Shown: positions 51,140 to 61,815 of the stretch, piece after piece
Layout of the letters: every line of letters starts with the position of its first letter
How positions within the stretch are numbered: position 1 is the first letter of the stretch
From: Heligmosomoides polygyrus polygyrus
Lineage: Eukaryota > Nematoda > Chromadorea > Rhabditida > Heligmosomidae
Length of the DNA stretch: 64,000 nucleotides
Assembly (NCBI GenBank): GCA_947396885.1
Contig: OX377206.1
Location: forward strand, 11,958,778 to 12,022,777
Reading direction: 5' to 3'
Program-made: the position numbers and the translations under genes
The notes under the pieces: generated by a model
Seen by the model: only the letters and a program-made list of their open reading frames with translations
The model's database searches: none
Told to the model about the DNA's origin: nothing

Positions 51140-51840
51140 GTACCTCGCGCGGGCAGCGTCTGCCGTTCAAAATGGGATGTTGTTACAGCAGAGGAAGCGC
51201 AGCCGCCTCCTCCTGCTTGACACAACGGCGTCAGCGCGCGTTTTTGGGTGCCTGAATCCAGAAGGCGGGTTCCCTTCGTCGCACCACAACCGTCTCGAGT
51301 CAGATCGAAAAGAAAGGAAGCAGAGGTCACATCGTCGTCGTACGACGAGCGGCCGCATGCAGCAATTAGCATTATCCCATGTTGAACGGAAAACTTTACC
51401 AGCGCCAGGTACGCCTCTGCGTACCTCGCGCGGGCAATGTTTGCCGTTCAACATGGGATATTGTTGCAGCAGAGGAAGCGCATCCTCCTCCTGCTTGACA
51501 CAACGGCGTCTGCGCGCGTTTCTGAGTGCCTGAATCCAGAAGACGGGTTACCCTCGTCGCACCACAACCTTCTGAAGTCAGAAGAGGAGATACCGTCGTC
51601 TTACGAAGAGGGCTCGCATTCAGAATTGAACATGAGATACTGCTGCAGCAGATGAAGTGCAGCCGCCTCCTCCTGCTTGACACAACGGAAAATGTTACCC
51701 GCGCCAGATATGCCTCTGTGTACCTCGCGCGGGTAACGTTTTCCGTTGCGTCAAGCGGACAGCGTTTGCCGTTCAACATGGGATGATGCTGCAGCAGAGG
51801 AAGCGCAGCCCTCTCCTGCTTGACTCACCGTCGCCCCTAA
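51140..51840. repeat. Cluster of GC-rich palindromic repeats
   Basis: The segment 'cagaggaagcgcagccgcct' with 'cctgcttgacacaacgg' recurs at about 51191, 51472, 51651 and 51797. Between copies are long hairpins: CCCATGTTGAACGG (51377) with its complement ending at 51457, enclosing GGTACGC-CTCT-GCGTACC, and CAACGGAAAATGTTACCCGC (51682) with its near complement ending 51746. Opposed ORFs of up to 193 codons are by-products of repeat structure. Confidence 0.75.
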
Positions 51841-52489
51841 CTCTGCGCAGAGTTGTATTGGGGTCGAGATACCTGCAGTTTGTTACTTCCCAAGGAGAGG
51901 CGGTGTATACAACACTTAGGCCGTTCCGTTCCGACCTACCGTTGAGATGGTATCCTGGTCAGCGGAACTGCGTGCGTTTCTGAGCATCCTGATTCCGAAT
52001 ACGTGTCACCGACGTCTGCCATGAGCATGGGAGGACCACTAAGAGGTGGTGAAGAAGGGAAGTAAGGGGCCTCTAGGGTGGACCAGGTGAGCGTCCAGGA
52101 AGGAAAGGAACGACCTGAAGAGGGACCAGGACGGGGAAGCCAGCAAGAAGAGACCAGTAAGGAATCAATAGTGAAAACAAGGAAGTGGGCCAGGGGTTGA
52201 GACCAGGAAGGTGGGGGGGGGGGGGGGGTGGACCAGTAAGGGCGGACCAGCAATTAGATCTAGAAAGAAGAAACGAGTGAGGGGGAAGCCCGGATATCAA
52301 CAGTGGAGGGGCCGAACTACTGTGCAGCACAAACCAATGACGTTATTGGACGACGTTGAGGAAATGTCTATGATGAAAGGTACCGAAGTGGTGAACGGCT
52401 TCATGCCGATGAAGTACGCAGCAGGTCCTAGATGTCAGCGAATTTTAAGTTTGACAAAAACTACTTTCTTTAGGTCAGTGATGCTGCAA
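51841..52489. other. Unassigned, purine-rich region
   Basis: 52040-52300 is strongly purine-rich (aggaccagga-like units) with a 16-G run. The 119-codon ORF 52211-52570 is not recognised. Confidence 0.35.
52213..52228 (+). repeat. Poly-G tract, 16 G
   Basis: The longest uninterrupted G run in the window, within purine-rich sequence. Confidence 0.95.
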
Positions 52490-52546
52490 AGTCGCGCGAA
52501 GCGCGCAAGTGCGAGACACGCCGTTAGGCGTGTCGGAGCACTTGTA
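52490..52546. other. Double-hairpin motif, copy 2
   Basis: TCGCGCGAAGCGCGCA, then CAAGTGC and GACACGCC pairing with GGCGTGTC and GCACTTG around GTTA. Compared with copy 1 (37590-37645) the inner stem keeps pairing although bases differ. The preceding 'gtgatgctgcaaagtcgcgc' is also shared. It is followed directly by a TTCGAA-type fragment. Confidence 0.6.
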
Positions 52547-52547
52547 T

Positions 52548-52605
52548 TGAATATTCGACTTATCGAATAATTATTCGCACATATTCGTTCGAGCACAACT
52601 ACAAA
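52548..52605. mobile_element. TTCGAA-type MITE fragment
   Basis: 'gaatattcgacttatcgaat' and the end 'cgttcgagcacaactac' match the termini of the family seen at 60189-60492. Confidence 0.55.
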
Positions 52606-53004
52606 AGTTTGTCGAAAGTCGCCTTAGACCGTCAAACCGTATATCGCAAATTGCAACTAAACACACCCCTGCCCCCATGAGTGATTGTTGGATCTGTTGG
52701 TAATTTCTCAAACTCCTCTTTTATTTTCCAGGCTCTGAAGGAGGCGGTTAAGGTTCGATATCAATCTTGTCAGGGCAGCTCCACGACATACCTATCTACT
52801 GTTCAAATGGTAGAAAGCTCCATCTGAATAATTTTAAACTGGAATCCTGAAGGCTCATCTTCTTACTCAATCTAATCGGTTTCCGATAAATGTTTTCGTT
52901 GCCATTTAACACGTAAAGCTTCCGCGATTAGTGTCGGGTTTCATAAATTACGAAAATTCTGGGTTCCAGAAGAACCGATCCATAAATTATCAGTTCTACA
53001 CCAT
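52606..53004. other. Unassigned spacer
   Basis: No gene or repeat recognised. Confidence 0.3.
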
Positions 53005-53479
53005 TACAGTACCGGACGCGTCTTTCGAATAGACGCCGCAAAAACCGCGATTTTGCTGTTTTTTTTTTGCGTCTTTTTGATATAACTCGGTTAAAATTCA
53101 TTCATTTCAAAAACTAAGGATATATTTGGGCTCAAGAGCTCAAGCTGTATCGTTTGGTATACACTGTTTATATGGAGCCATGAAAATGGCCGAAATTGAA
53201 AACTTGCGCTCCATTGCGAAGGGCGGTCGCGGACGAGTTGTCGGTCGCAAGCCGTCGAAAACCGTTGCGTGCTCACAATTCCTCTAGTTTGAGGTTTTCT
53301 GGGAAACGGTGGGTATCGTTCGATTCGTCTCTTCGAGATCTACACAAACTTGTATACATCTTCGCCAGACCACCTCGTTTTCGCGGTGGGTGGTCAAAAG
53401 TGACTGGAGCAGACTTTTTGGAGAAGCTTATATTCCAGGACTTGCATGTTCTTGGAGTATCTCAAGCATAGCGTGAAAT

Positions 53480-53705
53480 GTTCTATCATGCTAGAAACCC
53501 TCTGAGAGTGCGCGGGGCACAATGCATATAGGATCAAACCTATCAATCGAGGGGGGGGGGGACAGCTTGTTAAGTGAGAATTTAGAGAGTTTTATGAGAA
53601 ATTGTCAGCCGCCCTTCTTAGGATTTACTGTACTTTGTCCCGGCGAGACTTTGGAGTGCGCTGTGCACAATGTATATAGGATCGAACCCATCAATCGACT
53701 AGGCG
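53480..53705. repeat. Inverse copies of the 25777-26095 repeat family
   Basis: Two diverged direct copies with 'gggcacaatgcatataggat' and 'gtgcacaatgtatataggat', each followed by 'caatcga'. They match the complement of 'ctatatgcattgttctcggc' at 25930-25950. An 11-G run lies between them (53551-53561). Confidence 0.6.
53551..53561 (+). repeat. Poly-G tract, 11 G
   Basis: Uninterrupted G run between the two repeat copies. Confidence 0.95.
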
Positions 53706-54601
53706 CCACAGTTCGCAAATTGCACCGCGGGCGTGTTCTGAGCCCAATAATTCTGTCAAGTTTGAATCTTTCCGTCTACAACTTACGGATTTTGTAAGCA
53801 GTAGAAAGTTCGAGAAGTGCGCTGAAACACAGCGACGTAGCTTATGACTGAACAAAGCTACAGCGGTGCAAAAATGCAGGTTAGACTTGGGTGATACGAT
53901 CTTTTCCTAGTTCAGTCGACTACTACGGGAAGACGAGGCGAGGTAATGGGATGCAAATGAACGGGCAAGCACAAGACTGAAAGAGCTTTACGATGACATC
54001 CTCGTAACGTCCCAATTGCTTAAACTGCTTTAGCCCCACCTGCCGTTTTAGAGCGGCGGAAGACAGCGGTGACGTATGTTCTGCCTTTACTCGCTAATAT
54101 TTGAGTTCTCGACACTCTCAACGGTACAGTTCTGTTCAACTCGAAAAGCTCTATCGAACGGTGTCAATATCGCCCAATTCCGGGAAAATTGATCTTTTGA
54201 TTATTTCACTCGAGGACGAGGGCCGAGCGTGCCCGGACGATGACGTCGTCGAAAATCGATATTTTCAAACCTGGCCAAATTTCCTCGTCCAAAATCATCT
54301 AGGGGTTGTTTAGGGCGCTGATTACGGATCCGACGTCCGTTTTGAAAATTCCACCGATTTTGGTATGTTAGAACCATTTGAGGTTGGTAGGGTCAGGATC
54401 ACTGACCACTCTCAGTTATCGGTATGGGTGGTCTCCTGCCTTAATCGGCTAAATGGACTTCGGCATCGTATTCGGCACTGAACGGAACAGAACGGTACCA
54501 TCACGTGTGTCGAAAATTCAAATGTGGGCGAGTAAGGGCGGAAGAAACTTCACCGCTGCCCTCCACAGCTCTAAAATGGCAGCTGGGACTAAGGCAGGTA
54601 A

Positions 54602-54727
54602 AGGCCGCCACAGACTTCTGCGGCGCCGCCAGCGGCGCCGCTGGAGGCGAGCTCTGCGTCTCTGCCCTATGGTTAAGCATAGGGCAGCGGCGCCGCCGAG
54701 CGGCGCCGCAGAAGTCTGTGGCGGCCT
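54602..54727. mobile_element. Harbinger-like MITE, family D (GGCGCC-rich)
   Basis: A 126-bp near-perfect palindrome with ends AGGCCGCCACAGACTTCTGC, and TAA on both flanks (54599-54601 and 54728-54730). The centre reads 'gccctatggttaagcatagg'. A decayed copy lies at 59790-59920. It is nested inside the inverted-repeat element 53005-54823. Confidence 0.9.
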
Positions 54728-54924
54728 TAAGGCAGTTGGAGAGCTATGTGCACTTCATCGTAAAGTTCCGCCAAATCGCGGTTTTTTCGGCGTCTATTAA
54801 AAAAACGCGTCCGGTTCGGTATGTTATGTTGTTCTATCCATCGTGCCGCCATTCCTCGAACGCACTTGTTTTACCTTGAACCCTTTTAGACATGTCGTGA
54901 GGGGACGTAGGAATGGATCAGTAT

Positions 54925-55985
54925 CAGAGATGTGCGGAATTTCCGTTTCCGTGTCCCGAATTCCGGTTTCCGGCCGTTTTCATCCCTTCCGTTCCGTTCC
55001 GTGTTCCGCTCTCATCTGGGACGGAAGACGGAACGGAAATGGTGACTCATCACTCACTCATTAATTGTTCGGCACTGCCTTCATTCACCTCTTGAACAAA
55101 AACGAAAGGCTGAAGAAAGAGATTAACTATGCGTCGTCGTTTTTGTGATTGGGGGGGGGGGACGGTTTTTGACTGGTGGAGTATAAGGCCAGAAAGGTTT
55201 CATGAGTGTTTGAATCAAGAGTCAAATTTCTTAAGTCTTAGGTCTGCCCTAGAACACGAGTTCTAGATCAGAATTCTATAAACACTCTTAGTTTGTTAAC
55301 AATGCCTTCCATAGGGGACATTGGATCCATCCTAGACCGAGAAGGATGTACTACCGAATAGTATTTATTGACATGCTGTGTCTTGCCTCTTCACCCCTCC
55401 TTTGAGGTTGTCCTAAAGCCTCAGCTACCGCCAAGTGATACTGTGGTACCCGTGCGAACTCAGAGAGTGGATGTCGTGTCGTGAAATGCTGAACGCAACT
55501 GTAACCTTAACTCTGTCCCTCCCAATTAGGATAAATGTGGGACATTCAATAAGACCGGTTGTGTTATGTGTTATGAGTGGCGAAATCTCTGGCAACTTAC
55601 TCGTCCGCTGGGTTCATTGTGTTTAAAATACTTTCTTCCTATTTACAGAATAATTTTGCACCCACTTCGATTTGTTACACTTGTAATGTTTGAAAATACA
55701 TCTTATCGTTAGTAATGATACGAATAGAAGGATTTTTTTTTGTTATATGTTGCTGGAAAGGAGTCGCCTGCTGCCGCCTTGCCCGCTTTCTAAATTCGTT
55801 AGTGGCAATATTCTTTTTACTACCATATGAATATATATTTTAAAAAATCATTTTTTGAAAATTTAAGTGAAGTAACGAGTTTCGAGTCATTTCCGTTCCC
55901 GCGTTTCGTATTCCGGTTTCCGCCTGTTTTTGAGCTTTTCCATTCCGTGTTCCGCTTTTCTCGAAAAAATTTCCGCACATCCCTG
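54925..55985. mobile_element. hAT-like non-autonomous transposon
   Basis: 1,061 bp. The ends CAGAGATGTGCGGAATTTCC and the complement of CAGGGATGTGCGGAAATTTT are typical of hAT terminal repeats (CAG start, short). It is flanked by the perfect 8-bp duplication ATCAGTAT (54917-54924 and 55986-55993). Subterminal sequence on both sides is built of ttccg-like repeats. No transposase is recognised, so it was moved in trans. Confidence 0.95.
55151..55161 (+). repeat. Poly-G tract, 11 G
   Basis: Uninterrupted G run inside the hAT-like element. Confidence 0.95.
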
Positions 55986-55993
55986 ATCAGTAT

Positions 55994-56863
55994 GATTGAT
56001 AGCTAGTAAAGCTTTTTCGTGACCAATAATGAAGCGGTAGAGAATGACCAATGAGGAAATATCTAGTGTTTATAGAAAGAACAGAGCACTGTATCAGAAA
56101 GGAGCAGAGGTCCTTTCTTTGCAGGACCCGTTTGGACAGTTCCGGCTAAACCTGAGGGTAAGCAGAATAAACGGATGAGAGTGACGAGAAACTTCGAGTG
56201 ACGTATTACAGGCTACTGCGTCTTATGCATTTAGAAGTACGTGAGCAGACAAATTACTGGACGCACTCAGCATCACTCTCTTTTTATCGTCACTGGGATG
56301 TTGGTAGCCAACGTTCCAGTTAGAGGAACATTTGCAGATGTTCGATCATCCGTAGGTAAAACTTGTTGTACGATCTCTGGAGTCAGTCACTAGCTTCAGA
56401 GTCATCGAGAATGTAATCCTCACACTTGCTTGAGAACCACAAAAGATTTGTTCAAGGTGAGCATAGCTATATGCACGAAGAGGAGTGAAGCAGCGCTGCA
56501 GACATAGAAGCGGTCTAAATCATATGAGAGCTATTATTCAGCGAGAACAATGATTCTGAGGCAATTGAGTTTTCGAAATCCGACATTACGCCTCCAGAAA
56601 ACGGCGTTTCTGCTGTCAAGATCATAACAAAGCCGAGCACGGGGCTACACTAAATTATTAAAATTCGGTAAATCCGTGTCTTCCAGATACAATGTCCCTA
56701 GAGGATAGTTTATTAAGAGTTTATTATGCAGTAAAGTCTTTCCACTATTTATTCACTTATTTATTTGGGCGCGTGCTTTACGGTTATGATTACGCCTCCA
56801 CTCCACCTTTCAGTGTTCGTTACAAAATTTCTACTTTTTCTTTTCTATCATCTCATAATGGGC
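55994..56863. other. Unassigned spacer
   Basis: No gene recognised. A short (TTTA) tract near 56750-56767 may be a minus-strand retroelement tail. Confidence 0.3.
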
Positions 56864-57147
56864 CCGTGTAGCGCAGTCGGAGGAGGTGCCGGCTGTCGCG
56901 TGCAACCGATGTCAAGTTCTTGGTTCGGATTTCCCGCTCAGGCTAACCAAGCCTTAAATCCATCCGGAGTCGTTGAATCGATACCAGACTTGTCTGAAGA
57001 GGATAACCTGTTCGTCGGCTGGTCACCTGAAGTCACTGTATTGTCAAATATGTACGGATTCAAATCGCCTCCACGACAGTCCTGGCAGAAGTAGAATGCG
57101 TGGCGCATCCAAAAGAGGCTGACTAGCGCCGTTCTTTATCCTTTTAT
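56864..57147 (+). repeat. tRNA-derived SINE, nearly full length
   Basis: Head with A box 'gtgtagcgcagtcggaggag', B box 'cttggttcggatttcccgc', body 'gacttgtctgaagaggataa', end 'gactagcgccgttctttatc'. A short deletion lies in the middle (after 57000). The 109-codon ORF over it is spurious. Confidence 0.9.
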
Positions 57148-58011
57148 CGATTATCTGGAAGAACACACTCTTCAGCCACTATGTGTAGCTCAGTTCTGGT
57201 TTTGAATCAGAATCCCATAACTATATTAGCCCTCACAGCTCATTGATGGTTTCTGACATTTGCTTTGGATTCATAACGTCGCCTCTATAATCTGTTTATT
57301 GATGTTTTTCTCACTTTATTTCTTACTTGTTACTTTTTACCAGCTTTTCTGATGGTTTACGTTTGTCTAGTTCGTTACCATAGCACGTCTCTGAGATGTA
57401 CGTAGATAAAGGAGGAAACGAATAATACGCTGAAATTGCATAGATTTTTCTCAGGTTACTGAAGGCGGTGGACCGAAGTAGGCAAGATTTCAGTCGATCT
57501 TTACTCAAACACGGCGACTCAGCGGCCATATTTAATTCATAGAGGCGTGATACATATTTGGACAGATTACCAGCCCAAGTGATCACTTTACAATTCGAAA
57601 GGAGCCCAGAAGTGAATCAGGCTCATGCCTGAGAGGCTCGGTAAAAATCATACTATCACATGAACTTAGGAAAGATAAGAAGTTATGACTATAAGTACTA
57701 TAATTGTTAATACATTTAAGGTCATCAGATTTGCTCGGACAAGCGAAATACTATTCTTCGAAAAATAAATGAAAAACTGCATGTAACGAACACTAATACT
57801 CCAAAACAAATGACAACTAATTTTAAATCTTTATTACATTTTACCTCAAGAAACATGATACGTAGCAAGGTTTCGGTGAGGAGCCGTTTAGATCGGTCTG
57901 GTGATATGATGTTTGACATCCTTTTTCTGTCATCTTAAAATATACACAACGATACCTATGCCAGTTAAATTATCGTGAAATTCCGACCTATTCAGCTGTA
58001 GCAACATTCTG
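57148..58011. other. Unassigned spacer
   Basis: A minus-strand ORF of 87 codons (57323-57586) has natural-looking composition but no recognised similarity and no clear splice sites. Confidence 0.3.
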
Positions 58012-58918
58012 TTGCTCATATTAAGCTTGCGCAATGCTTTCAAGGTGAGGCCAAATTCAACCACTCATGAATTGGTAGCGATACTTGGATGTACGCAAAG
58101 CACCGTCGTGAGGCAGCTGGAGATCCTTGGGTACCTCAAAGTTTTGTCGTCTTGGGCACCACACGAGCTGCGGGACTCTGACATAGCATGCCGAATCAGT
58201 GTTGCTGAGTCGCTGCTTCTTCGCCCGCACAGAAAGGATTTTCTGAAGGACACTGTTACTGGGTTCCTTATGTTAACCACCCCCGCAAGAGCCAATTTCT
58301 TCCACGCGGAGAACCTGCTCCAATACAATCGAAACGTGGACACCCCGAAAAGAAGGTTCTTTTGTGTTGCAGGTGGGACTCAGAAGGCATGCTTTACTGG
58401 GAGTTGCTGGATAGTGAGACCACAGTCACAGCATCTGTCTACGCTACTCAAACTCCAGAGCTTGGCCGACGCCATGCGCCAAAACGTCCAGAACGGGAAG
58501 ATGTCTACCTGCTGCACGACAATGCCTTCCCCCCAGACTAGGATAGGTCCCGCACGTCCTCATGTCGGAAAAGTGAGTCGCGAGAAGACCCAGGAGTTAG
58601 GCTGGGAAGTTCTGCCCCATCCACCGTACTCTCCAGACCTCACTCCTTCTGACTACCACTGTTCCGAGCTCTGAAGCAGCATCTTCGAGGTAGAGAGCTC
58701 GATGACCGATGTCAACTGGAAATGGAGGTTTTTGAAGTCTTTTCCTCACAGCCCTCAGATCACTGGCGGGAAGAAATTGAAAGGCTGCCTGAAGATGGGA
58801 CAGGATCTTAGAACTGGATGGGGAATATACCGTGGACTGAGCTTTTGCATATTATATTATATTATAGTGTATTGTAATATTGTTGCGCTAGTGTTGCAAA
58901 ACTTCGATCAACCTAATA
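58012..58918 (+). mobile_element. Mariner relic, 5' end missing
   Basis: The right end carries 'aaaacttcgatcaacctaat', like the inverse of a mariner terminal repeat starting ATTAGGTTGATCGAAG. No left terminal repeat is present upstream of 58012. The transposase begins in the middle of its DNA-binding region. Confidence 0.75.
58015..58820 (+). pseudogene. Mariner transposase pseudogene, N-terminus missing
   Basis: A 220-codon open stretch starts 'NSTTHELVAILGCTQSTVVR' and 'QLEILGYLKVLSSWAPHELR' (second helix-turn-helix), then 'RISVAESLLLRPHRKDFLKD' and a damaged first catalytic site (TVTGFLM where TGDEKW is expected). The second site appears in another frame (VYLLHDNAFPPD). The third, 'EVLPHPPYSPDLTPSDYHCS' (about 58606-58665), is intact. 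Frameshifts and stops follow before 'SDHWREEIERLPEDGT'. Confidence 0.85.
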
Positions 58919-58997
58919 GAAATTATTAGACTATTATTATTATCTATTAGCTATTATTACTACTATTATTAGCTAATAATATTATTATTTCTAATAC
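58919..58997. repeat. (ATT)n-type low-complexity tract
   Basis: An alternating 'attatta' and 'ctattat' stretch right after the mariner end. Confidence 0.8.
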
Positions 58998-59789
58998 AAA
59001 AGAATGAAAGAATGCAAGCAAGCGAAAGATTTGCACTTCTTTGCTCTTCAAAATAAATCGTAGAAAATCATTTCAATTAGAGAAGTAGAAATTTTATAAC
59101 TGCTTTAACAAGAGGAACATATTTTTTGTGACGTCCTATAGTTGCGAAGCAATCTGTAAAAATATGTGATCCAGAGGGGTAGAGGGTTGTTTTTCATTCA
59201 TGACTTGAGGACCGCATTTCTAGAACGTCAACCTTTACACAGTGCAAGCCAAAATTACGCGTGCTCTTTCATGTTACAAACGATAGCGACGGATGCAAAG
59301 TCCATCTTGTGGCTGGATAGGCTCCGCGTTCACCTCTGTCATTAAACTGTATGCACGACAAGAAAGATGAGGGTATTCAGATATGTCCAATGACATAACA
59401 TACCCTTCCAGGACAAAAATTGTGTAATTTTAATTTATTTATTGGATTATCCAAACAAGCTACAATATGAAGAAGTTACGAACACATGTACACATAGTCA
59501 ACAAAACCCGTTTTTCGAACCTTCCCTTCGTTTTCTAGCTTCTTCAGGTGCAGCTGAACGGATCGAAAGGCAGCGACATGAACGCTTCGAGGAAGACCTT
59601 TGAACAGTGCACGCGTAACCTCAAGCGGATTCGCCCTTTCAACCTGAATAAAGCCATTGTAATTTGGGTGGCATAATACATATTAATGAAATCCATAATG
59701 AGACTGTAGCTTTGAGAGACGTCCAAACGGAGAAGTCTTCTCAAAAGCCACGACCTGCACACTTCTTAACTGTTTATATCTGCAAGGAA
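58998..59789. other. Unassigned spacer
   Basis: No gene recognised. A short 'atttatttatt' tract near 59434-59445 may be a retroelement tail. Confidence 0.3.
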
Positions 59790-59920
59790 TCTCTGCGGCG
59801 GGCGGCGGGCGAAATCGCTGAGCGGCGCCGCCCAGCGGCGCCGCTGGCGGCGAGCTCTGCGTCTCTGCCCTATGGTTAAGCATAGGGCGGCGGCGACGCC
59901 GCAAAAGTCTGCGGGGGCCT
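59790..59920. mobile_element. Harbinger-like MITE, family D, decayed
   Basis: Shares 'gcggcgagctctgcgtctct' and 'gccctatggttaagcatagg' with the element at 54602-54727. The right end 'aaaagtctgcgggggcct' is followed by TTA; the left end is altered. Confidence 0.75.
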
Positions 59921-60188
59921 TTAGGGTTGTTAGAAAGTCTTGATATTATCTTTTGAAAATTCCTCGACTCTCCATTATTGATCTTTACTCACGATCTGAC
60001 ACGAGTCACTTCTAGACCATTCGCGGAATTTCTCCGTCTTAGGTATGTATTGCTACGTTACCTTCCATATCGTTAATCACGATGTTAATTTCACAACTAC
60101 CTTCGGGCCATCATCTTCTGTTAGTGGCGTCGTGACACTGAAGCAACGACAACCGTTCGAAACATCAACAGCGCATCGGAAGGAGAGA

Positions 60189-60492
60189 CTATAGTTGTAC
60201 TTTTGAAAATTTTCGAATATTCGAACGCTTTCGAATGCTCGCAAATTTCGAATTCTCTAACATGAATATATTCGAAAATCGCAGTTTTTCTGAATAATTG
60301 AATTTCGATACACTCGGAAAACGCGATTTTTTGAATATTCGAATTCGAGCACAATCGAAAAGTGCGATTTTTTGAATGTTCGAATCGAATGCATTCGAAA
60401 AGCGCGATATTTCGAAAATTCGATTTCGAATATTAATTCGAATAAAAATCATTCGAATACCTACTTGCATAGGTCATTCGAGCACAGCTATA
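60189..60492. mobile_element. TTCGAA-type AT-rich MITE, largest copy
   Basis: Starts TATAGTTGTACTTTTG and ends with the inverse CATTCGAGCACAGCTATA. The inside consists of recurring 'gaatattcgaattcgagc'-like units about 60 bp apart that carry 'aaaagcgcgat' or 'aaaacgcgatttttt'. Ends in TATA on both sides. Confidence 0.7.
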
Positions 60493-60519
60493 ATAGGCGA
60501 CACCAGCTCCAAGTACTTA

Positions 60520-61415
60520 TCAAGCGCCGGTTCACTCTCTTCAAAGGAGAAGACACGGACTTCGGAGACAAGCTTCGGTCTGGCGCGCCCACACAGTGGA
60601 GGACTCCCCACTTTTCGACGCCGTCATAGATAATCCTGAGGTTAGCAGCCCCAGTTCTGCAACGAGACTCAGGTGCACCCATCCAACAGTCCTCAGTCGT
60701 CTCCAGACCTTCGGCTACAGAAAAGTTCTGACTCGATGGGTCCGTCATGTCTTGGCCGATGGCCCATCGAGGAGGGACCATCGAGTCAGCACATGGCCGA
60801 TGGCCGGTTCACTCGGGTACTAATTTGTCGGTCTCGCTTTCTACACTCCATCGAAAATATTTTCCGGAAGGGCCGATTACTGGAGATGAGAGTTGAGCCC
60901 TCTGCGATTCTGAGACACATCGTGCTGTGCGGCCAACTCGAGAAGAAAACCCGCCAGCGCAAACCAAAATGCACCTTCACCCCAAGGAGTGTCTCTTTTG
61001 TTGCTTCCGGGATTCGCGAGGAATGTTGTACTACGACCTGCTCCCGCAAGGACACACCGTAATCGGCAACGTTCATGCCATTCGACTGCAGGAACGGACA
61101 AACCCGGTTCAAGAAATACGGTCGAGACGTAATTCTGTTCACCTCCTTCTCGACAGCATAAGGCCTGATGCAGCTAAAGAAACACGTGAAAAATTCGAAG
61201 AGCTGAACTGGGACAATGTTCCCACCCACCCTATTCCCCTGATATTGTCGCCTCTGACTATCGCTCATGTCGACCCCTTTAGGCATACCTGGCGAAGAAA
61301 AAAATCACCAAAACCTAAAGATGTTGAAAGGGAGATCGGCCGATTCTGTGACTTTCAGTCTCTCCAGTTATGGAGAAGGAAAGCGCTATTAGGTGGCATA
61401 CAGTACCGTCGGTAA
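60520..61415 (+). pseudogene. Mariner transposase relic
   Basis: Fragments in order but in several frames: 'FKGEDTDFGDKLRSGAPT' (about 60540-60595), 'RCTHPTVLSRLQTFGYRKVL' with 'TRWVRHVLADG' (60670-60765), 'RFLHSIENIFRKGRLLE' (60838-60888), then 'HLLLDSIRPDAAKETREKFE' with 'ELNWDNVPTHPIP' (61140-61240) and 'WRRKALLGGIQYR' at the end. The second catalytic D is kept in LLLDS; the third site is frameshifted. No terminal repeats are recognised. It begins right after the AT-rich MITE. Confidence 0.75.
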
Positions 61416-61436
61416 ACGTTCGCCAAAACGCGGCCG

Positions 61437-61454
61437 GCGGCGGATTAATCCGCC
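61437..61454. repeat. Perfect 18-bp palindrome
   Basis: CGGCGGATTAATCCGCCG, its own complement. It lies in a short GC-rich island, close to 'tacagtaccg', a string also found at the start of the element at 53005. Confidence 0.7.
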
Positions 61455-61815
61455 GTTTCTGCCGCCTTGTCATAACTCTCTTCAAATTCAATTAAATTCA
61501 ATGAAATGCACATTGTTGGATTCAGAACAACATGACCTACCCAGTGGCGTAAAAATCTTGACAAGATTCTAGAATTTTTGGGTTCGAGATGACCTAGATT
61601 AGTCGAGCCCGTAATTGTCTTGACCTGACCAACATTCGCTACTGAGTCTCGCCTAATTATGCCCCTTGGCTCAAATGGATCTGCCCAGTAGAATTTTTAA
61701 ATTTTTAAACGGTGTCGAAAATGTATTTCATGCCAATTTTAGGTTTTGCCTCATCATGGCGACCTATTTGATATCAAATTTGACTAGTTTGGCCCCAAAT
61801 TCGTCATACCATGCA
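61455..61815. other. Unassigned, probably the outer part of the next element's left arm
   Basis: No gene recognised. If the inverted repeat continues beyond the window, its left arm could begin anywhere in this stretch. Confidence 0.3.

Larger units (their letters stand above)
53005..54823. mobile_element. Inverted-repeat element, 1.8 kb
   Basis: The left end (53005-53055) runs ACCGGACGCGTCTTTCGAAT then AGACGCCGCAAAAACCGCGA. The right end (54770-54823) is the inverse: 'gcggttttttcggcgtctat' and then 'aaacgcgtccggttcggt'. A TA-type or other target duplication is not clear. Inside are two inverse copies of the 25777 repeat family and a nested MITE. No transposase is recognised. Confidence 0.65.

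Noticed and set aside
50952..51779. Long opposed ORFs (up to 193 codons)
   Set aside because: They run over the GC-rich palindrome cluster, where repeat structure removes stops on both strands.
57323..57586. 87-codon minus-strand exon
   Set aside because: Composition is plausible, but no splice signals or similarity could be identified, so it is left as unassigned sequence.
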